Below are positions 12,672-24,439 of a DNA stretch of 64,000 nucleotides, piece after piece; within the stretch, counting starts at the first letter, position 1, and each line of letters starts with the position of its first letter. The stretch is taken from contig CM053247.1 of assembly GCA_028583405.1 (NCBI GenBank), positions 8,934,946 through 8,998,945 on the forward strand. The letters are read 5' to 3'. The position numbers were made by a program, and so were the translations under genes. Below the pieces are notes generated by a model. That model was given only the letters and a program-made list of their open reading frames with translations, was not told the DNA's origin and did not search any database. This DNA comes from Pogonophryne albipinna (lineage: Eukaryota; Chordata; Actinopteri; Perciformes; Artedidraconidae).

Positions 12672-14020
12672 TATGTTAGTCCTCCGATTGGTTATGTCAG
12701 CTCTCCAGCTAGCTTATGTTAGCCTTACAGCTGTCACATGGTGGATTAAGGCTACATATATGAACTTATAACAACTGTGTTCTCATTACGTTACAATTTC
12801 GAAGAAACAGATTCAACTATGAACCCATTCATTATCTTCCCGTCCACCGAATGCTCTCTTTTTCTTCTGTGCCAGTCCCCACATCCAGACCCTCTTTGCC
12901 CTTTTACAACTCCTTTCCCTCCAGTGCAGTCACCTATCCTTCCCCCACTACCTGTTCACCTGTTCCCACTTTTTCATCAGCCCTTTAGATATTTAGCTGG
13001 CTCCTTTTCATGAACTCCTCCTCCAGTCTTTGATATCTCGCAGGTTTAAATGTATAACGCTTCCGCATCCAACAAGGATTACAATAAACTAGCTACATTT
13101 CATTTAAAATTCTGCTTCATAAGTGCAGATTTGTACCAAAAGGAGATCACACATTATGACATGAAGTCCAGAAAGGCCCTTCAGACTAGGCTGTCAGTAA
13201 AATAACAAAAACATTTGGTTTTCAACTATATTTCTAGAGCAGCCTAAAATTAGCTGTTTTGATATGTTTAAGTGTAAACTACGAAAATATCTGTTCAGTC
13301 TGGCTTTTATGTTTTATTTTATATTATTATGTATTACTATTTTTACACAGTCGAATATCGTTATGATTTTGCCCTCCTTTTCAGTTTTATCCAGACGTGA
13401 GTGTTGACCATGATCTAGGTCCTGTTTTATTCATATTTTTTCTTTAAACATCCTAAGTTTATTCAGAGGCCTGTAAATCACTTTTAAATGCATTTGATTT
13501 GTTTGAAAGGTGTTTGATTGTTTGTGGCAGCATATCTGTAAATGGTACAATTCTGTCTGTTTTGAATACATTTGGTTCCTATTTCCTTTGCTTTGCACTT
13601 GCACAATTGTATGGCTAATGTACACAAATCTGAACCATGTGCATGATACAATCCTCAAAATATTTGCACAAAGCACCAACATATTAAGCTGTTATATTGA
13701 TATCTATTTTAATATGTTTTTGTGGACTGATGCTTACTTTTAGACATTTATTTGTACTAGTTCTTACAGAAAGTGCAGCAAACCCATCAGAAACAGTTCA
13801 CAGGGACCAGATTGTTGGCTTGTTGGTTTGTCAAATATTTGGTTACTGGTTCCATGAACATTTTATGATGCAATGTGAATCTCAGAAAACCTAAAGTGAA
13901 ACCAATAACTATTTACAGCTGTGGAAGTATCCAAAGGAGAGAAAAAAGATAAACATAGATAATTTCACAGAGTGAAGAGTGTCATCGACAAAGAATGATA
14001 GACCTGATCATGATTTAGAA
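12672..14020. other. Non-coding stretch between LINE fragment and chemokine 3' end
   Basis: 12675-12790 is a diverged copy of the stretch at ~3975-4085. 12830-13030 is pyrimidine-rich with an open frame that looks compositional. I see no splice-bounded exon or RNA gene in the rest. Confidence 0.35.
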
Positions 14021-14030
14021 AAAAATAGAC

Positions 14031-14036
14031 TTTATT
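14031..14036 (-). terminator. Polyadenylation signal of the CCL19-like gene
   Basis: AATAAA on the minus strand, about 1 kb downstream of the stop codon at 15031. It would give a ~1-kb 3' untranslated region containing many ATTTA-like motifs and a (CAAA)n run at ~14075-14097. An alternative nearer signal cannot be excluded. Confidence 0.5.
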
Positions 14037-15030
14037 TTGAAAAACGTCAACAATCAAAGAGAGCAATCGAACAAACAAACAAACAAACAAACAAACATGT
14101 GCTGCCATATTAGTTCTTCAGAGTTAGCTCAGTGAGACACACACTCTTACAAACTTTCACATTTTAAACTTGTATAACTTCAATAATTCTTCTAAAACAG
14201 TAGTACTATAAAAACATATTTGAAAAAAAATCTAAAATATTTAGTTTTTTTGCCACATAGACATGAATATATAAAATTCTATTTTTAAATAGAGGAAACA
14301 CTCAGTTATTTGTGTGATCCACCCCTTTCCCTCCTCTTGATGATTGCTGAAGGGGTTGCTCTCAGTTTACACCCTCTTCACTCCAGTGCAGACTCTTCTC
14401 TGTGTACACAAATATTTAGATTGAAGTCAATAATGTGTTGAACACTTAACTGAAGTGATGAAAGGTACAAGACACACAGATTACTTTGGCGTCGGTGCAA
14501 CATGACTCAGCGGCTGCGGTTTGTAGCTCACTTCAACTTAATGAGGCTTGCAACAAGGTGTTTTTACTATAACCATTACAGATTATAAACTTGAAAAGAT
14601 TATTTCATTTTCATGTCTTCGAAATTTAAGTCAAATGTTGTGTTAATAATGTTGGCTGGTGTTCTGTAAAATGCTTTAAATTACCACATTTGAAACTCAA
14701 ATTTCTTACCATGAAAATCTATTTAAAGGAATAGTTAGAGTTATGAAATATTGGATGAATTGCGTAGAATCACAGTTTATTATTGTATGATCAAGTGTGG
14801 ACATGCAGGTTTGTCAGCTTTTTAAACAGACAAACAAAAGCAATGGAACAAGTAGCAGATCAGATTTGCTGATAAGTAATTAAAATAGTAATGTGATTTT
14901 CAATGAGGAATGTGTAACGAACAATTTTCAAGTAACTTCCATTGTCACACATACATTTTTTTCTTGCATTGAGGTTGCAAAAATACGATGTTTACACCAT
15001 GTCCTTTCAAAATGTAGTGCTGAAACATAT

Positions 15031-16570
15031 CTAGAGACAAGGTACCTTATATTGTTGTTTCTTGCAGAATTTCTTCAGGACTTTCACATGCTTCACCACC
15101 CGTTGGACCCACGGTTCGTCAACAGGCACACACAGCTTCCTGCCTTCTCTGGCCACCAAACTGCAAAGAACACCAAATCATCCAGGTCAAGGTGAGATAT
15201 GATCATGTTTCTGTACCTTGTGAGTCCCACACACACAACCTCAACTCACATCATGGCATCAATAGAGCAGCCATGTCCGCTGATCTGTCGACTGTAGTCT
15301 ACCACTATTCTTTTATCAATTGCTTTGGGGTTGACACTCAAGCAGCAGTCCATGGGTATCTGCGCGAATGTCACTGAAACACAAATAGGATCAGGTCAGT
15401 TTAGTATAAAATGAGATTGCACTGCTATGATATACATGAAATGTCCTCAAAGAGAGCATATTTCAACAGCTTAAAGGGGTGCTTTGCTTTCTGGGGTTTT
15501 CCCTTTCCTATAGTGTGTTATATAGCTTTTGGTGCATGTAAATGGTCTACAAAGGCTAAAATCCCTGTGTTCCCTCCAGAGGGAGTTTCTCCCTCTCCCC
15601 CTTCATGAAGCGCCTCCATTGGACTTCTTGGTTTACATGGGTAACATAAGGAAATCTCAGTAGAACCCTTGTGCTTATTGGCTAGTGCTTCAACACAATG
15701 AATACAAAAATGACGATGTTTAAGCAACTGCACATTTAACATTTAAACAAAGTTTTCTAGCAGAATACACAATAAAACCTCAAGTTAAGAACTTTTTAAA
15801 GCATAATAAAATAAAACAAAAATGATTGTCCTTTGAGCTGGAGTTTACCTTTCATGGAAGAAATGAATGGTTAAGATTTTGCTTTAATCATTACTCCGGC
15901 TGTATGATATCTTCTCTGAGTAACAAGTGCAGGTACCTTGAACATATGATGCTGTGTCATTACTGACACAACTAAAGTTATTCTTTATTGGTCTTTGTCA
16001 CCTGACTTGGGTTTCCGGTAGTTCACTTGAACTTTCATTTACTACAAAGAAGGAGCCGAGGAGAGGGGAAAACCAGCAGCACTCCCTCCCTACAGCCTCA
16101 CTGTGTTTGTTTTTGCTCTGGTAGCTTAAATTAAAGGCATTGTTTCATTGTCCTGTCACCAAGTGTTGGAACATTTTCACTATTTAAGCGGTTAACTGAC
16201 CTAACCTGAAATTATTCAAGGTATTAAACTTGATATAACCTTGAAATTATGTATGCTCTCTTATATATTAGCACATTTCTCATCATTTTAACCATGCAAA
16301 ACGTACTGTAAAACCTTTCTTAGACCATTTTTGTATTCTGTATTTTTATTTTTAATCTCTAGAAATAAGCAGAAGAACTTGCCATATTCTTTTTTCCCTT
16401 CCCCTTTCTCTAAACCACTACCTCTTATTCAAGTGGAATTGTTCAGATACATCCTGTTCTCTTCTGGCAGTGTCCCTATAGGGTCTCTGAGAGGATGCCT
16501 TACCTGTGCAGCAGCAGCAGGTGATGAAGAGGATGCAGAAGAAAAGCTTGGTGTCGCCCCACGGAGCCAT
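15031..16570 (-). CDS. ccl19: CC chemokine, CCL19-like, three exons, 106 residues
   Basis: A secreted chemoattractant for leukocytes acting through a G-protein-coupled receptor; mammalian CCL19 uses CCR7. Exon 1 16504-16570 encodes a signal peptide (MAPWGDTKLFFCILFITC, with a CCCC run). Exon 2 15250-15373 and exon 3 15031-15160 follow. All junctions are GT-AG with phases 1 and 2, as in other CC chemokines, and the joined length is exactly 107 codons. The mature part has the adjacent cysteines in MDCCLSVNPKAID, the third cysteine in GHGCSIDAM and the fourth in RKLCVPVDEPWV, then a basic helix ending KKFCKKQQYK. The extra cysteine in that tail is notable. The DCC start and the LCVP-PWV block are typical of CCL19. 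The final codons read through a possible GT at the end of exon 3, so a further exon is not excluded. The ccl19 symbol rests on motif resemblance only. Confidence 0.9.
15472..15770. repeat. Degenerate TTAA-type MITE copy in CCL19-like intron 1
   Basis: Begins TTAAAGGGGTGCTTTGCTTT and shares the GGCTAAAATCCC, CTCCAGAGGGAGTTTCTC and CCTCCATTGGACT blocks with the MITEs at 19.97-20.40, 27.31-27.60, 27.60-28.03 and 41.71-42.14 kb. It lies between exons 1 and 2 of the chemokine gene. The right end is degraded. Confidence 0.6.
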
Positions 16571-16694
16571 GTCTGGTAGCTTAGCTGATGAGGTTGTCTC
16601 TTTGTCTCTCTGGATGCTGATTGGCTGAGCCTGCTGTTCTTTTCAGCACCTGCAGTGGCAAAGTTTGTGAGGCTTCTGTCCTTGATGGCTGCTC

Positions 16695-16725
16695 TTATAT
16701 CAGTGTCCACTCAGTTTCACTTTTC
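16695..16725 (-). promoter_or_regulatory. CCL19-like core promoter: TATA box with ISRE-like element
   Basis: On the minus strand a TATAAG motif (16700-16695) lies ~125 bp upstream of the ATG. Immediately upstream, GTTTCACTTTTC on the plus strand (16714-16725) is one base short of the GTTTCNNTTTC interferon-response consensus. This layout resembles the one in front of the two duplicated chemokine genes. Function is inferred from motif matching only. Confidence 0.5.
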
Positions 16726-16859
16726 ATTTCCCTGCCCCTCCTCCTCCTGCTCGGGCTCTTCTGGCCGCTAAGGTCACCTATTATTCCAATTCCCAGCACT
16801 ATTCAGATTTTCTCAGAAGATTACTTACAGTTTCAGTTCTTTATTGATACAGCATGATG

Positions 16860-19800
16860 TGATGTTAATTCTTCAAATTATGATCTGTTTTAGAGTAAAA
16901 ATAAACTGCCAAAAATAATGACAGTAACGGCCAAAACACCAATCTCTTCAAAGAGATCCACAAACCAATGAGTTACTGTATGTCACTGTTACTTTGTCCA
17001 CTTGTTATACAAGGAGTTCCAATACCCTTACTGAAGAGCAGAGTATTTCATGCATCCTGCCAAAAGTACCAGCGTTTCCTAGATCCAATTACATTTTGCA
17101 ATAACAAAGCCAGAATGACTCTTTTTCAGACCAACCATTTTTTTCACAGCAAATATATGAGCTAAAGGGTAAAACGTTCAAGATGCAATATTATTACAAC
17201 ACAACATACTTTTTAAGGGCAACTGCAGTACAGTACATACCTAAAGTATGACAAAATATGATCTGGAATGCCCCCACAATCTATCATTTTACTGCATACT
17301 AAACTAAAGTAACACTACTTTGACTCCGAAATCTGGGTTTCCTTTCAAATGTCAGCTGCAATCATAATTTAACTCACCATAGTTAGAATTGATCTTCTTA
17401 AACAACATCTTGTCCAACAACATACTGTATTTTCCTGCTATATTTGTTCTTCTTTTAGAATTTAACAGCAAATTATAATTTCTCCTGCACTGTTCTTATT
17501 TTAACAAGAGGCTGTCACTTTAATGTTTTTATCATAAGAGATAAAAGACAAGACACTGTGCCCTTAGCAGTAAACTTGACTGTAAAACAAGGTTTTTTCA
17601 CATCAGTGGCGGACTCAGTTTGTCTGAGGAGACAAGGGTGAAGCAAATAAAAAAGGGCACCATCTGTGTGCAGTGGGCCACCGGTGTGACTAATATTTGT
17701 TATCACGTAGAGTAACCTTTATGACACTGCGTTGTTTATTGTCCTCTTAAAATACACGTTGTATCTACCTTGAGGATACATCTTGAGGATACATCCAGTG
17801 CTTGAGATCGCACATGATGATATAACGGTAGGAGAATTAATGTTATTATGGTAAATCCATACCCTCTTTTGTGTTAAACAGAACAAGCACTTGCATTATT
17901 ACGCAATTTCACTTCCTTTTGCTGATATATTGTGAAAATATGTATTATATAATATATATATATGTGAAATATGAGTAACACTTCTCGGAAAAACATTAAT
18001 TGTAGTGAAACTGATTCTTTGGAAGTTGAGCCTTTATCCCATTGTCTTGACATCAAATAACTATTTTTTAATTGCTTTGCTTTCAGATTACTTTATACGG
18101 CTGTTGTATTGCATAATCAGGCACACATTAACCGTCGGTTCATTCACACGCTGTAAGGGCCAATGAGGTACTTACAGAGAAGGTTTCCTTTTCTTGTAAA
18201 TGCCTAGTGGGATGTGTGCCTTATCTGTCAGCTGTATTTACTCTCTTGGAATTTCCCAGCTGAAGTACTTACAGGAAGATATAAAAAGTTGTTTGACCTG
18301 AGCTGTTGTCTGCAGAGTGAAAGTTTGGCAGGAATCCAGAAAGCAGTTATTGTGTTAGAGTGAGCATGTCACCTAGGCTGACGGGAAAGGACATGTCTTA
18401 CCTTCCCTGTGTCTTTGAATACTTTATTAAAACAATTATTTTATGATTCCAACAAGCCAAATGTAAAGTCGTGTGGACATCAAGGCCGAAGAAGATCAAG
18501 AGTCATAATATAATATTCAAATAATTTAAACCTACAGAAAATGTTTTTTGGTCACTTGAGGCACTGCACTAAGTTAACAGGTGGTGACTAACAGTTGAGA
18601 AAAGTGAAGCCAAAGCAGAAGGGCCTTAAATCTGCATTCAGGTGTTCAGCAACAGGGAGACTTAAGTCTGATTGAAAATAACTCCAAAGGACTTCTCACT
18701 GGATTGTGTATTGGTAAACATGAGTACATGGTCTAAATCGCTAGTTTCAAGTCTTCTTCATTACAGTATGTGGTCCATTTTTATAAATTAGGATCCCATT
18801 TATGTTAAAATGGAGAACAACTACCGTGTGGGGCTACCTTGTGATTGACAGGTTGCTACCAAAGCATTATCCACGTTTTCTTCTTCAACTTTTCCAGATT
18901 CCCGTATGTTTTCAGTTCGTACAAGTGCTTTGTAGTATTTTTGTTGCCTGAAAGTGTATTTTTCAGTGTTGGTTGAGACTGACCTCTTGTGTCATTGCTG
19001 GATGGCAAATGTTACATTGACTAGATCCATTTGTTATATAAAGTCTATATGAGTAAGCCTAATATAGCCATATCATAACCTCACTCAAGTTAACAAACAG
19101 TAGTTTAATGCCAAATCAGCAGCTATTCATTTGGAGTTTTGTTTCAGATCACCTGGTGAGGTCCAGTATTTTATCTACGGCTACCCTCCAAAAAAAACTC
19201 CTTGGAAAATGTTGATGTTCTTTAGCAGCTACATTTACTTAGTTCACAAGCTAGTTGTCAACTTGTAATGACTGTTCCAAGGAAGGAAGATAACTTGAGT
19301 CCTGTTTTGGTCCTGCTGCAGCCTAAAACCACACAGATGAGAACAAAGCGTATCAAAATCAACGAACCCACCTCACGTAAAACTGGAAACATAGCTCGAA
19401 GCTTAAAGATACTAAATCGCGTTAGCTACAGGGTCTGGTAAAGATTCTCTGTGGTGATTCTAGCCTTTTGGAACAGCTGTACTTGTTTAAAACATTTTAG
19501 CAATGCTTTCTTGCAACCCCATTTGCATGTGATATTGTTGCTATTGCATAAATGTTGATTTGAGAATGAATCAGTCATAATAATCCAATAATATTAAACA
19601 TTATAACACTCATGTGTGTTTTGCTTATAACGGATATCTGCAGCAAATCTGTTCCGGGTAACTAAATGCTCATGGAGTTTTTGTCTTATTTTGGCCTATC
19701 TGTGATCCAACACAGCCCCATGTGCAATGTGGGGAACTCCACAGGATGCTCTTGTACAGTACATTAGAAGTCTTGTTCTTTGGCCTTGAGGACAATTTGT

Positions 19801-19970
19801 GGCTGTGAGCCCAGAGACACTGTCTCGTAAAAAGAAGGTCATAAGGTCAAATGAAGTTGGAAGGACCACCGCTCTGAAACGCTGAGGTCCCAGCTTTCAG
19901 TTTCAGCAGAGATCAAATGTTCCTGGGAAAATAATTTATGCCTGCACAACTGACTGCTTACCAAGATTAG
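16860..19970. other. Gene-free stretch
   Basis: I find no chemokine-like or other exon with a plausible domain on either strand. Short frames such as 16968-17165 have no family features. The one structured part is the promoter-like cluster at 18.16-18.29 kb, listed separately. Confidence 0.4.
18160..18287 (+). promoter_or_regulatory. Orphan promoter-like cluster (CCAAT, kappaB, TATA)
   Basis: CCAAT at 18160-18164, a perfect NF-kappaB consensus GGAATTTCCC at 18248-18257 (palindrome-like, so readable on both strands) and TATAAAAA at 18280-18287 lie in promoter order and spacing on the plus strand. The first ATG downstream (18366) opens only a short frame with no signal peptide or chemokine motif. 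It could be a decayed gene's promoter, a non-coding RNA promoter, an enhancer, or chance. Confidence 0.3.
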
Positions 19971-19975
19971 AAGGG

Positions 19976-20400
19976 CTCTATTCTGCTTTTTGGGTTTTCT
20001 ATTCACTCTAGTGTGTTTTATAGGTTTTTGTGCATGTCAAATTGTAAATGGTCTGCATAGGCTAAAATCCCAAAGTTCTTTCCAGAGGGAGTTTCTCTCC
20101 CACATACCCCCCCACCCCAACTGCCTGAAACGCCTCAATTGCTCCTTTTCTTCCGTGACATACAGTAGTGGCATCACTATATATCACTCACGCTTCTATT
20201 AGCTAGTGCCCCAACACATTTTAGGTGATCGGCAATCACAACAGAGCCGGCCAGCTAACCAATCAGAGTAGACTGGGTGAAAATGCAGTATGAGAATAAG
20301 AAAGACCTTTTTCAACATTAAAGTATGTCAACATGTCACAGTAGATAGCACAAAATACAAATATGAACATGAACATGAGCATACTAGGGGCCCTTTGAAT
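19976..20400. repeat. TTAA-type MITE copy, degenerate
   Basis: Shares the GGCTAAAATCCCAAAGTT, GCCGGCCAGCTAACCAATC and terminal AGGGGCCCTTTGA blocks with the better-preserved copy at 27601-28029, in the opposite orientation. Ends are mutated and no coding capacity is visible. Confidence 0.6.
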
Positions 20401-20966
20401 TGCAATGCAAATTCTAGTCAGGAGAATGACTAAAAACTATGGCTTTTCTTCAGTCTAAGATCAAATTCATAATCCAATGCCCATTTCAACTTAAACTTGT
20501 TTTTGAATCTGCTTGCTTTTGTATTTTGTTCATTTTATTTTGTGTATTTCTTGGTTTTTTTGAGAATAATTTGCTATGGCTTTTTCTAAATTGGTGTAAA
20601 ATGAACTCTCCTGGCCACCGTGGGAAACATATGACATCCAGTCATTTATACAGGTATAGCAACACCTTTTCTCTCTGTTGATAAGATCTCGTCCAGTCTT
20701 TGGTATATTTGAATGTCATTGGAGCGTACCAGTACTGAGACATAGAAGTATAAATACACACCTTAGTTGAACCCAGGCCATCTGGGTAAATAAATTGATC
20801 TCATCCCTCCTTAACGACCAGCATCATGACAAATATTTGAAGTTCTTAACACATTGCTTATGGAAATGTTTGTCTATTTTAATATTTGTTATATTAACTC
20901 TAGTGGATGCAGTTAGGTGATGTGTGTTAGAGAAAGAAATCCACTAAAAGTTACAATACATCAAAC

Positions 20967-20972
20967 TTTATT
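20967..20972 (-). terminator. Polyadenylation signal of duplicated chemokine gene, copy 1
   Basis: AATAAA on the minus strand about 590 bp past the stop codon at 21562. The surrounding sequence is conserved in copy 2 (35534-35539). Confidence 0.55.
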
Positions 20973-21561
20973 GAGAAACTTTTTTGAAACATAAATCTAC
21001 ATTTTATACATGGTCATAGTAAAATACACTTTAAATCCAACTTATTATAAAATATAAACACACCTTGACAAACATAATTTAGGGACATTATCCTCAGGCA
21101 CCTTACAGTCTTATGGTTGAAACAAAACGAACAATTGTACATTTCACTCAATAGATAATAAAAAAGAAATGAAAAACATTCATTCACAAATGTATTCAGA
21201 CCGCATTCACCACAAATGAGAGGACAAATATCAAGAACTGTACATGTAGCTACTGAGGATTCACTGGCATGATGAGGGGATGATTCCTCAAAGATATTAA
21301 AGATAAGATCTTCTCAAACGGTTTGATCTACTAAAGTACGAGACTGAAGCCAAATGGAAATGATTCTGCCGTCTTCTGCCCTCAGTTAAGAGTCGGCCCT
21401 TTTCGTTTGTCAGCAGCCTTTTCCCACAGTCCACTCCTCTCTACACCTGCAGAAAGAAAGAATTTAAAATCAAAGTCTTTGTAAAAAAAGGTGCAATATG
21501 CCTTCACAGAGGTGCAATCATTATGTTTAAAGTTCAGCGAGAGAATATAGAATGTACCTGA

Positions 21562-22196
21562 TTAGTGATGTCTTTGATGTTTCTGATTCAGCTGTCTAAT
21601 GTAACTCTTCACCCAGGCTTTATCGTTGGGATGGGGGACGCAGAGGGTTTTTCCAACTTTTGAAACAAACCTGAAAAAGCAGATAAGAGACACAGAGGTG
21701 AGAACACTAAACAGAACGCTGAAAAAAAACACACAATAGGAGAAACCAGCTCCTGTAAAATCACAGGGCATCTCATCAAATGACTTTATTTTGCCACTAA
21801 ATGCATACAAATATTTTACATACACAGTAGCGCTGATGGAGCATCCTTGTCCAGCATCCTGAATGGTGTAGCTTTTGAGGATTTGGAGCGGCAAACGCTT
21901 CTCAGCAACCTTGATACAGCAGTCTTGGGCAATCTGGGCTGGAAGAACACAGAGTAACAAATTCATCAGGAGAGCACATGTGCATTCAATTAAGGAAAGT
22001 GTCCATAGACCTGGGGCTTTATCGATTGAACCTAAGTTGCGGGAGAGTACAGCAGGTGAACAAACATGCTCCTTACAGTCACTGTCAAAGCATTCTGAAA
22101 TCTATTTTACTGCTAATGCAAAGAATGTGTCTTACCTGATGCAAACCCAACGCAGATGACACCCAGCAAGAGGAGAAGTGCAATTCGAGAGGCCAT
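21562..22196 (-). CDS. CC chemokine, CCL19/CCL21-type, copy 1, three exons, 94 residues
   Basis: A secreted chemoattractant. Exon 1 22136-22196 encodes MASRIALLLLLGVICVGFAS, a clear signal peptide. Exon 2 is 21824-21938 and exon 3 is 21562-21670. GT-AG junctions in phases 1 and 2 and a joined length of 95 codons match CC chemokine architecture. Mature features are AQDCCIKVAEKRLP (adjacent cysteines), GQGCSISATVFV (third) and KTLCVPHPNDKAWVKSYIRQ (fourth cysteine plus the C-terminal helix), then a short histidine-rich basic tail. The DCC start and CVP-AWV block place it near CCL19/CCL21/CCL25 rather than the inflammatory CCL3/4 type; I cannot name the exact orthologue. A long open frame through intron 2 is read-through, not a longer protein. 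The gene is duplicated at 36113-36747 with an identical predicted protein. Confidence 0.9.
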
Positions 22197-22292
22197 GTCT
22201 CTGTTTCTTCGCAGGTCTGAGCTCAGGTTGGTTCTTCAGGGAGTCTCTTCAGGAGTGCAGAGGTGTTGCTGTGAGGAGGAGAGCTACAGGTG

Positions 22293-22323
22293 TATTTATA
22301 CAAGTCTGTGGCGAAAGTGAAAG
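22293..22323 (-). promoter_or_regulatory. Chemokine copy 1 core promoter: TATA box and ISRE
   Basis: TATAAATA on the minus strand (plus 22293-22300) lies ~97 bp before the ATG. GAAAGTGAAAG at 22313-22323 matches the GAAANNGAAA interferon-regulatory-factor consensus, 12 bp upstream of the TATA box. The same arrangement is kept in copy 2. Inducibility is inferred. Confidence 0.6.
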
Positions 22324-22399
22324 TGTGATTGTTGGTCGATGACGGGAAACGGGAGAAAGTTGGCAACAGACTTGCACGTGCACGGCCAATTTCCTCTAC

Positions 22400-24430
22400 A
22401 CTCCTCTCTCTTTTGTTTCTTGCCAGAATTTTCCAACGTGTCTTTTCAGATGCTGCCCTGAGGCAGACCTTTATCAGTTCATTTGTATTCCATGAGAAAT
22501 GCCTTCCATACTTCATGCAACCCAGACATGCGTTATAGTCAATCCATTAATAAGCACAAGCATAAATCAGCAAATACTGTATATTTTCAATATGACTTTT
22601 ATTTGCAATCCAACAAACTGCAAACATTCCTGTGTTTCCCTTTAACATGTCCTCTTAGCAGGGAAAAAGACCTTCACATTTTGTTATCATGTAACATTGA
22701 GGGAACGTTTTATAAAGAACATCTTTAATGTGTTACCCCAACAACGTCCAAAACACATCCTTAGAAAGTTGCAGGCAAAACGTTACACCTTTGTTAACAT
22801 ATCACATTAAAGGAACGTTTTATAAAACACTTTCTGTCATCTCAGGCCTCAATAACATCCTGAAAATATCCTCTGAATGTTGCAGTTAAAACGTTATATC
22901 TTAGTTAACCTTAAACCTTAAAGGAACATTATTTGAAATAATAAACATCCTAAAAAGGTTCTTTAAACATCAGATTTAAACGTTTCTTTAAAACATTATT
23001 AGAACCTGTAGGTAACGTTAGCCAAAGTTGTGAGAACGTTCCCCGCTAGCTGGGTGAGGCTTGCTAGTACCGATTTAGTTGTTGTTATCTGTCCTATAAG
23101 CACATCTAAAGAGAGGGATACAGTTTAATTGAAGTGTAAGGAAGTGGATGGTAAACTGTAAACCAAGATAACCAAACTTTATCTTAATATGTCTTTATCT
23201 TGTCTCTTCAGTTATAATCCCACATTTGATTTCAAAGTGGTGACAGTGCGGTTTGGGGATTTTTCATTAGATGCGTTCAGTATCGCACCACTTATGCTCG
23301 TCTGTGTGGGTGTTTTTGCATGTGTGAGCATGCATCCAAATACTGAATACAATCTCTAAGTGTGGGAGTTGTTGAGGAAAAGGAGATCTTTTTTCCTGCC
23401 AGAGGCGTAGGTTTTGTAGGGTGATGCAACTGAGGACATTTTGAGGCATGTGTGGATAAACTTGTTGGACAGGATGTTTTGACCATTAATTTGTTTTGAT
23501 TTATTACCAGTTATTGTCTATTCCCACTTCTTGGGCAAAAAATGATATCCATTTATTAAAGGAGTGGTTAAAAACTATAGGAACCACAAACTTTGTCCAG
23601 CAACTTTAATGTTTTTGTTTTCTCTCACTGTTTTTAAAGCGTTTTCAAATATTATAGTCATCAGAGATTACTCAAAATGAGTAAAATTATATTTCCACTG
23701 TTTATTTCAGACTATTTAGCAGCTAAGAACTCAATACAATTCCTTGTATCTTAAACCTATAACATGTGACACTACAGATTCTGCATTCATATGATGGCAT
23801 CCATTTATAAAGTTTGGTGTCCACCAAAAACAAAAACAAAATAAATAGAGGATGAATGTTGGCCATGTGTTCACCAAGTGGACAGAAACAGGACCCCGAA
23901 TGAATACTAATGTGGCTAAGTATCAGCAGGTTATAAAGGGGGAGAACATGTTTTGAACAGAAGCAGTACATCTTGGAGTTCTCATTATGTAAAATGATTT
24001 ATTTGCAAACTGTGTGGTGATTATGTTTACCACTTATAATTTGACTTTTTAACATGCTCATTGGGATTTTTACTGTGCTTAATATTTTTGCCACATTTAA
24101 AGGCCAGTGTGAGTTCATGGTTTTAGTCAATGTATCCACTGTGTTCATGGGGAAGTGAAATGAAATGCCAGACAAATGGCTCAAAGTTCAAATAGCCTCT
24201 GTTATGCTTGTTTCAAAGAACAAAGGAGTTGTTTATTTTCATAGTGGCCCAGCATATTGAATAATTTGTGTGGAAAACAGTGAGAACGTGAGCTACAAAA
24301 TACAAACCTTCCTAACCACTAGAGGTTTGCATTGTAAATACTAAGGAGAGATTAAATTGCACATCCTAAAGTTACCTGAAAACCAAGCAATAATTTCAAA
24401 GTTGCTCTGACTGGCAGAAGCTCTTTAACA
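22400..24430. other. Non-coding DNA of duplication copy 1
   Basis: No coding exon is recognisable. The stretch is matched closely in copy 2 (36940-38965). At 22640-23045 there are repeated AACGTT, TTTATAAA and CATCCT-like motifs in loosely periodic blocks, possibly an old repeat. Short open frames conserved in both copies are conserved only because the whole DNA is. Confidence 0.4.
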
Positions 24431-24439
24431 GTTTAGTAT

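Noticed and set aside
21562..21966. 134-residue open frame on minus, possibly a membrane protein
   Set aside because: It is chemokine exons 2 and 3 with intron 2 read through (the hydrophobic SYCVFFFSVLFSVL part is intron). Splice sites and phases support the 94-residue product.
21875..22159. 94-codon plus-strand frame present in both duplication copies
   Set aside because: Antisense shadow of chemokine exons 1-2; it is conserved because the DNA is duplicated.
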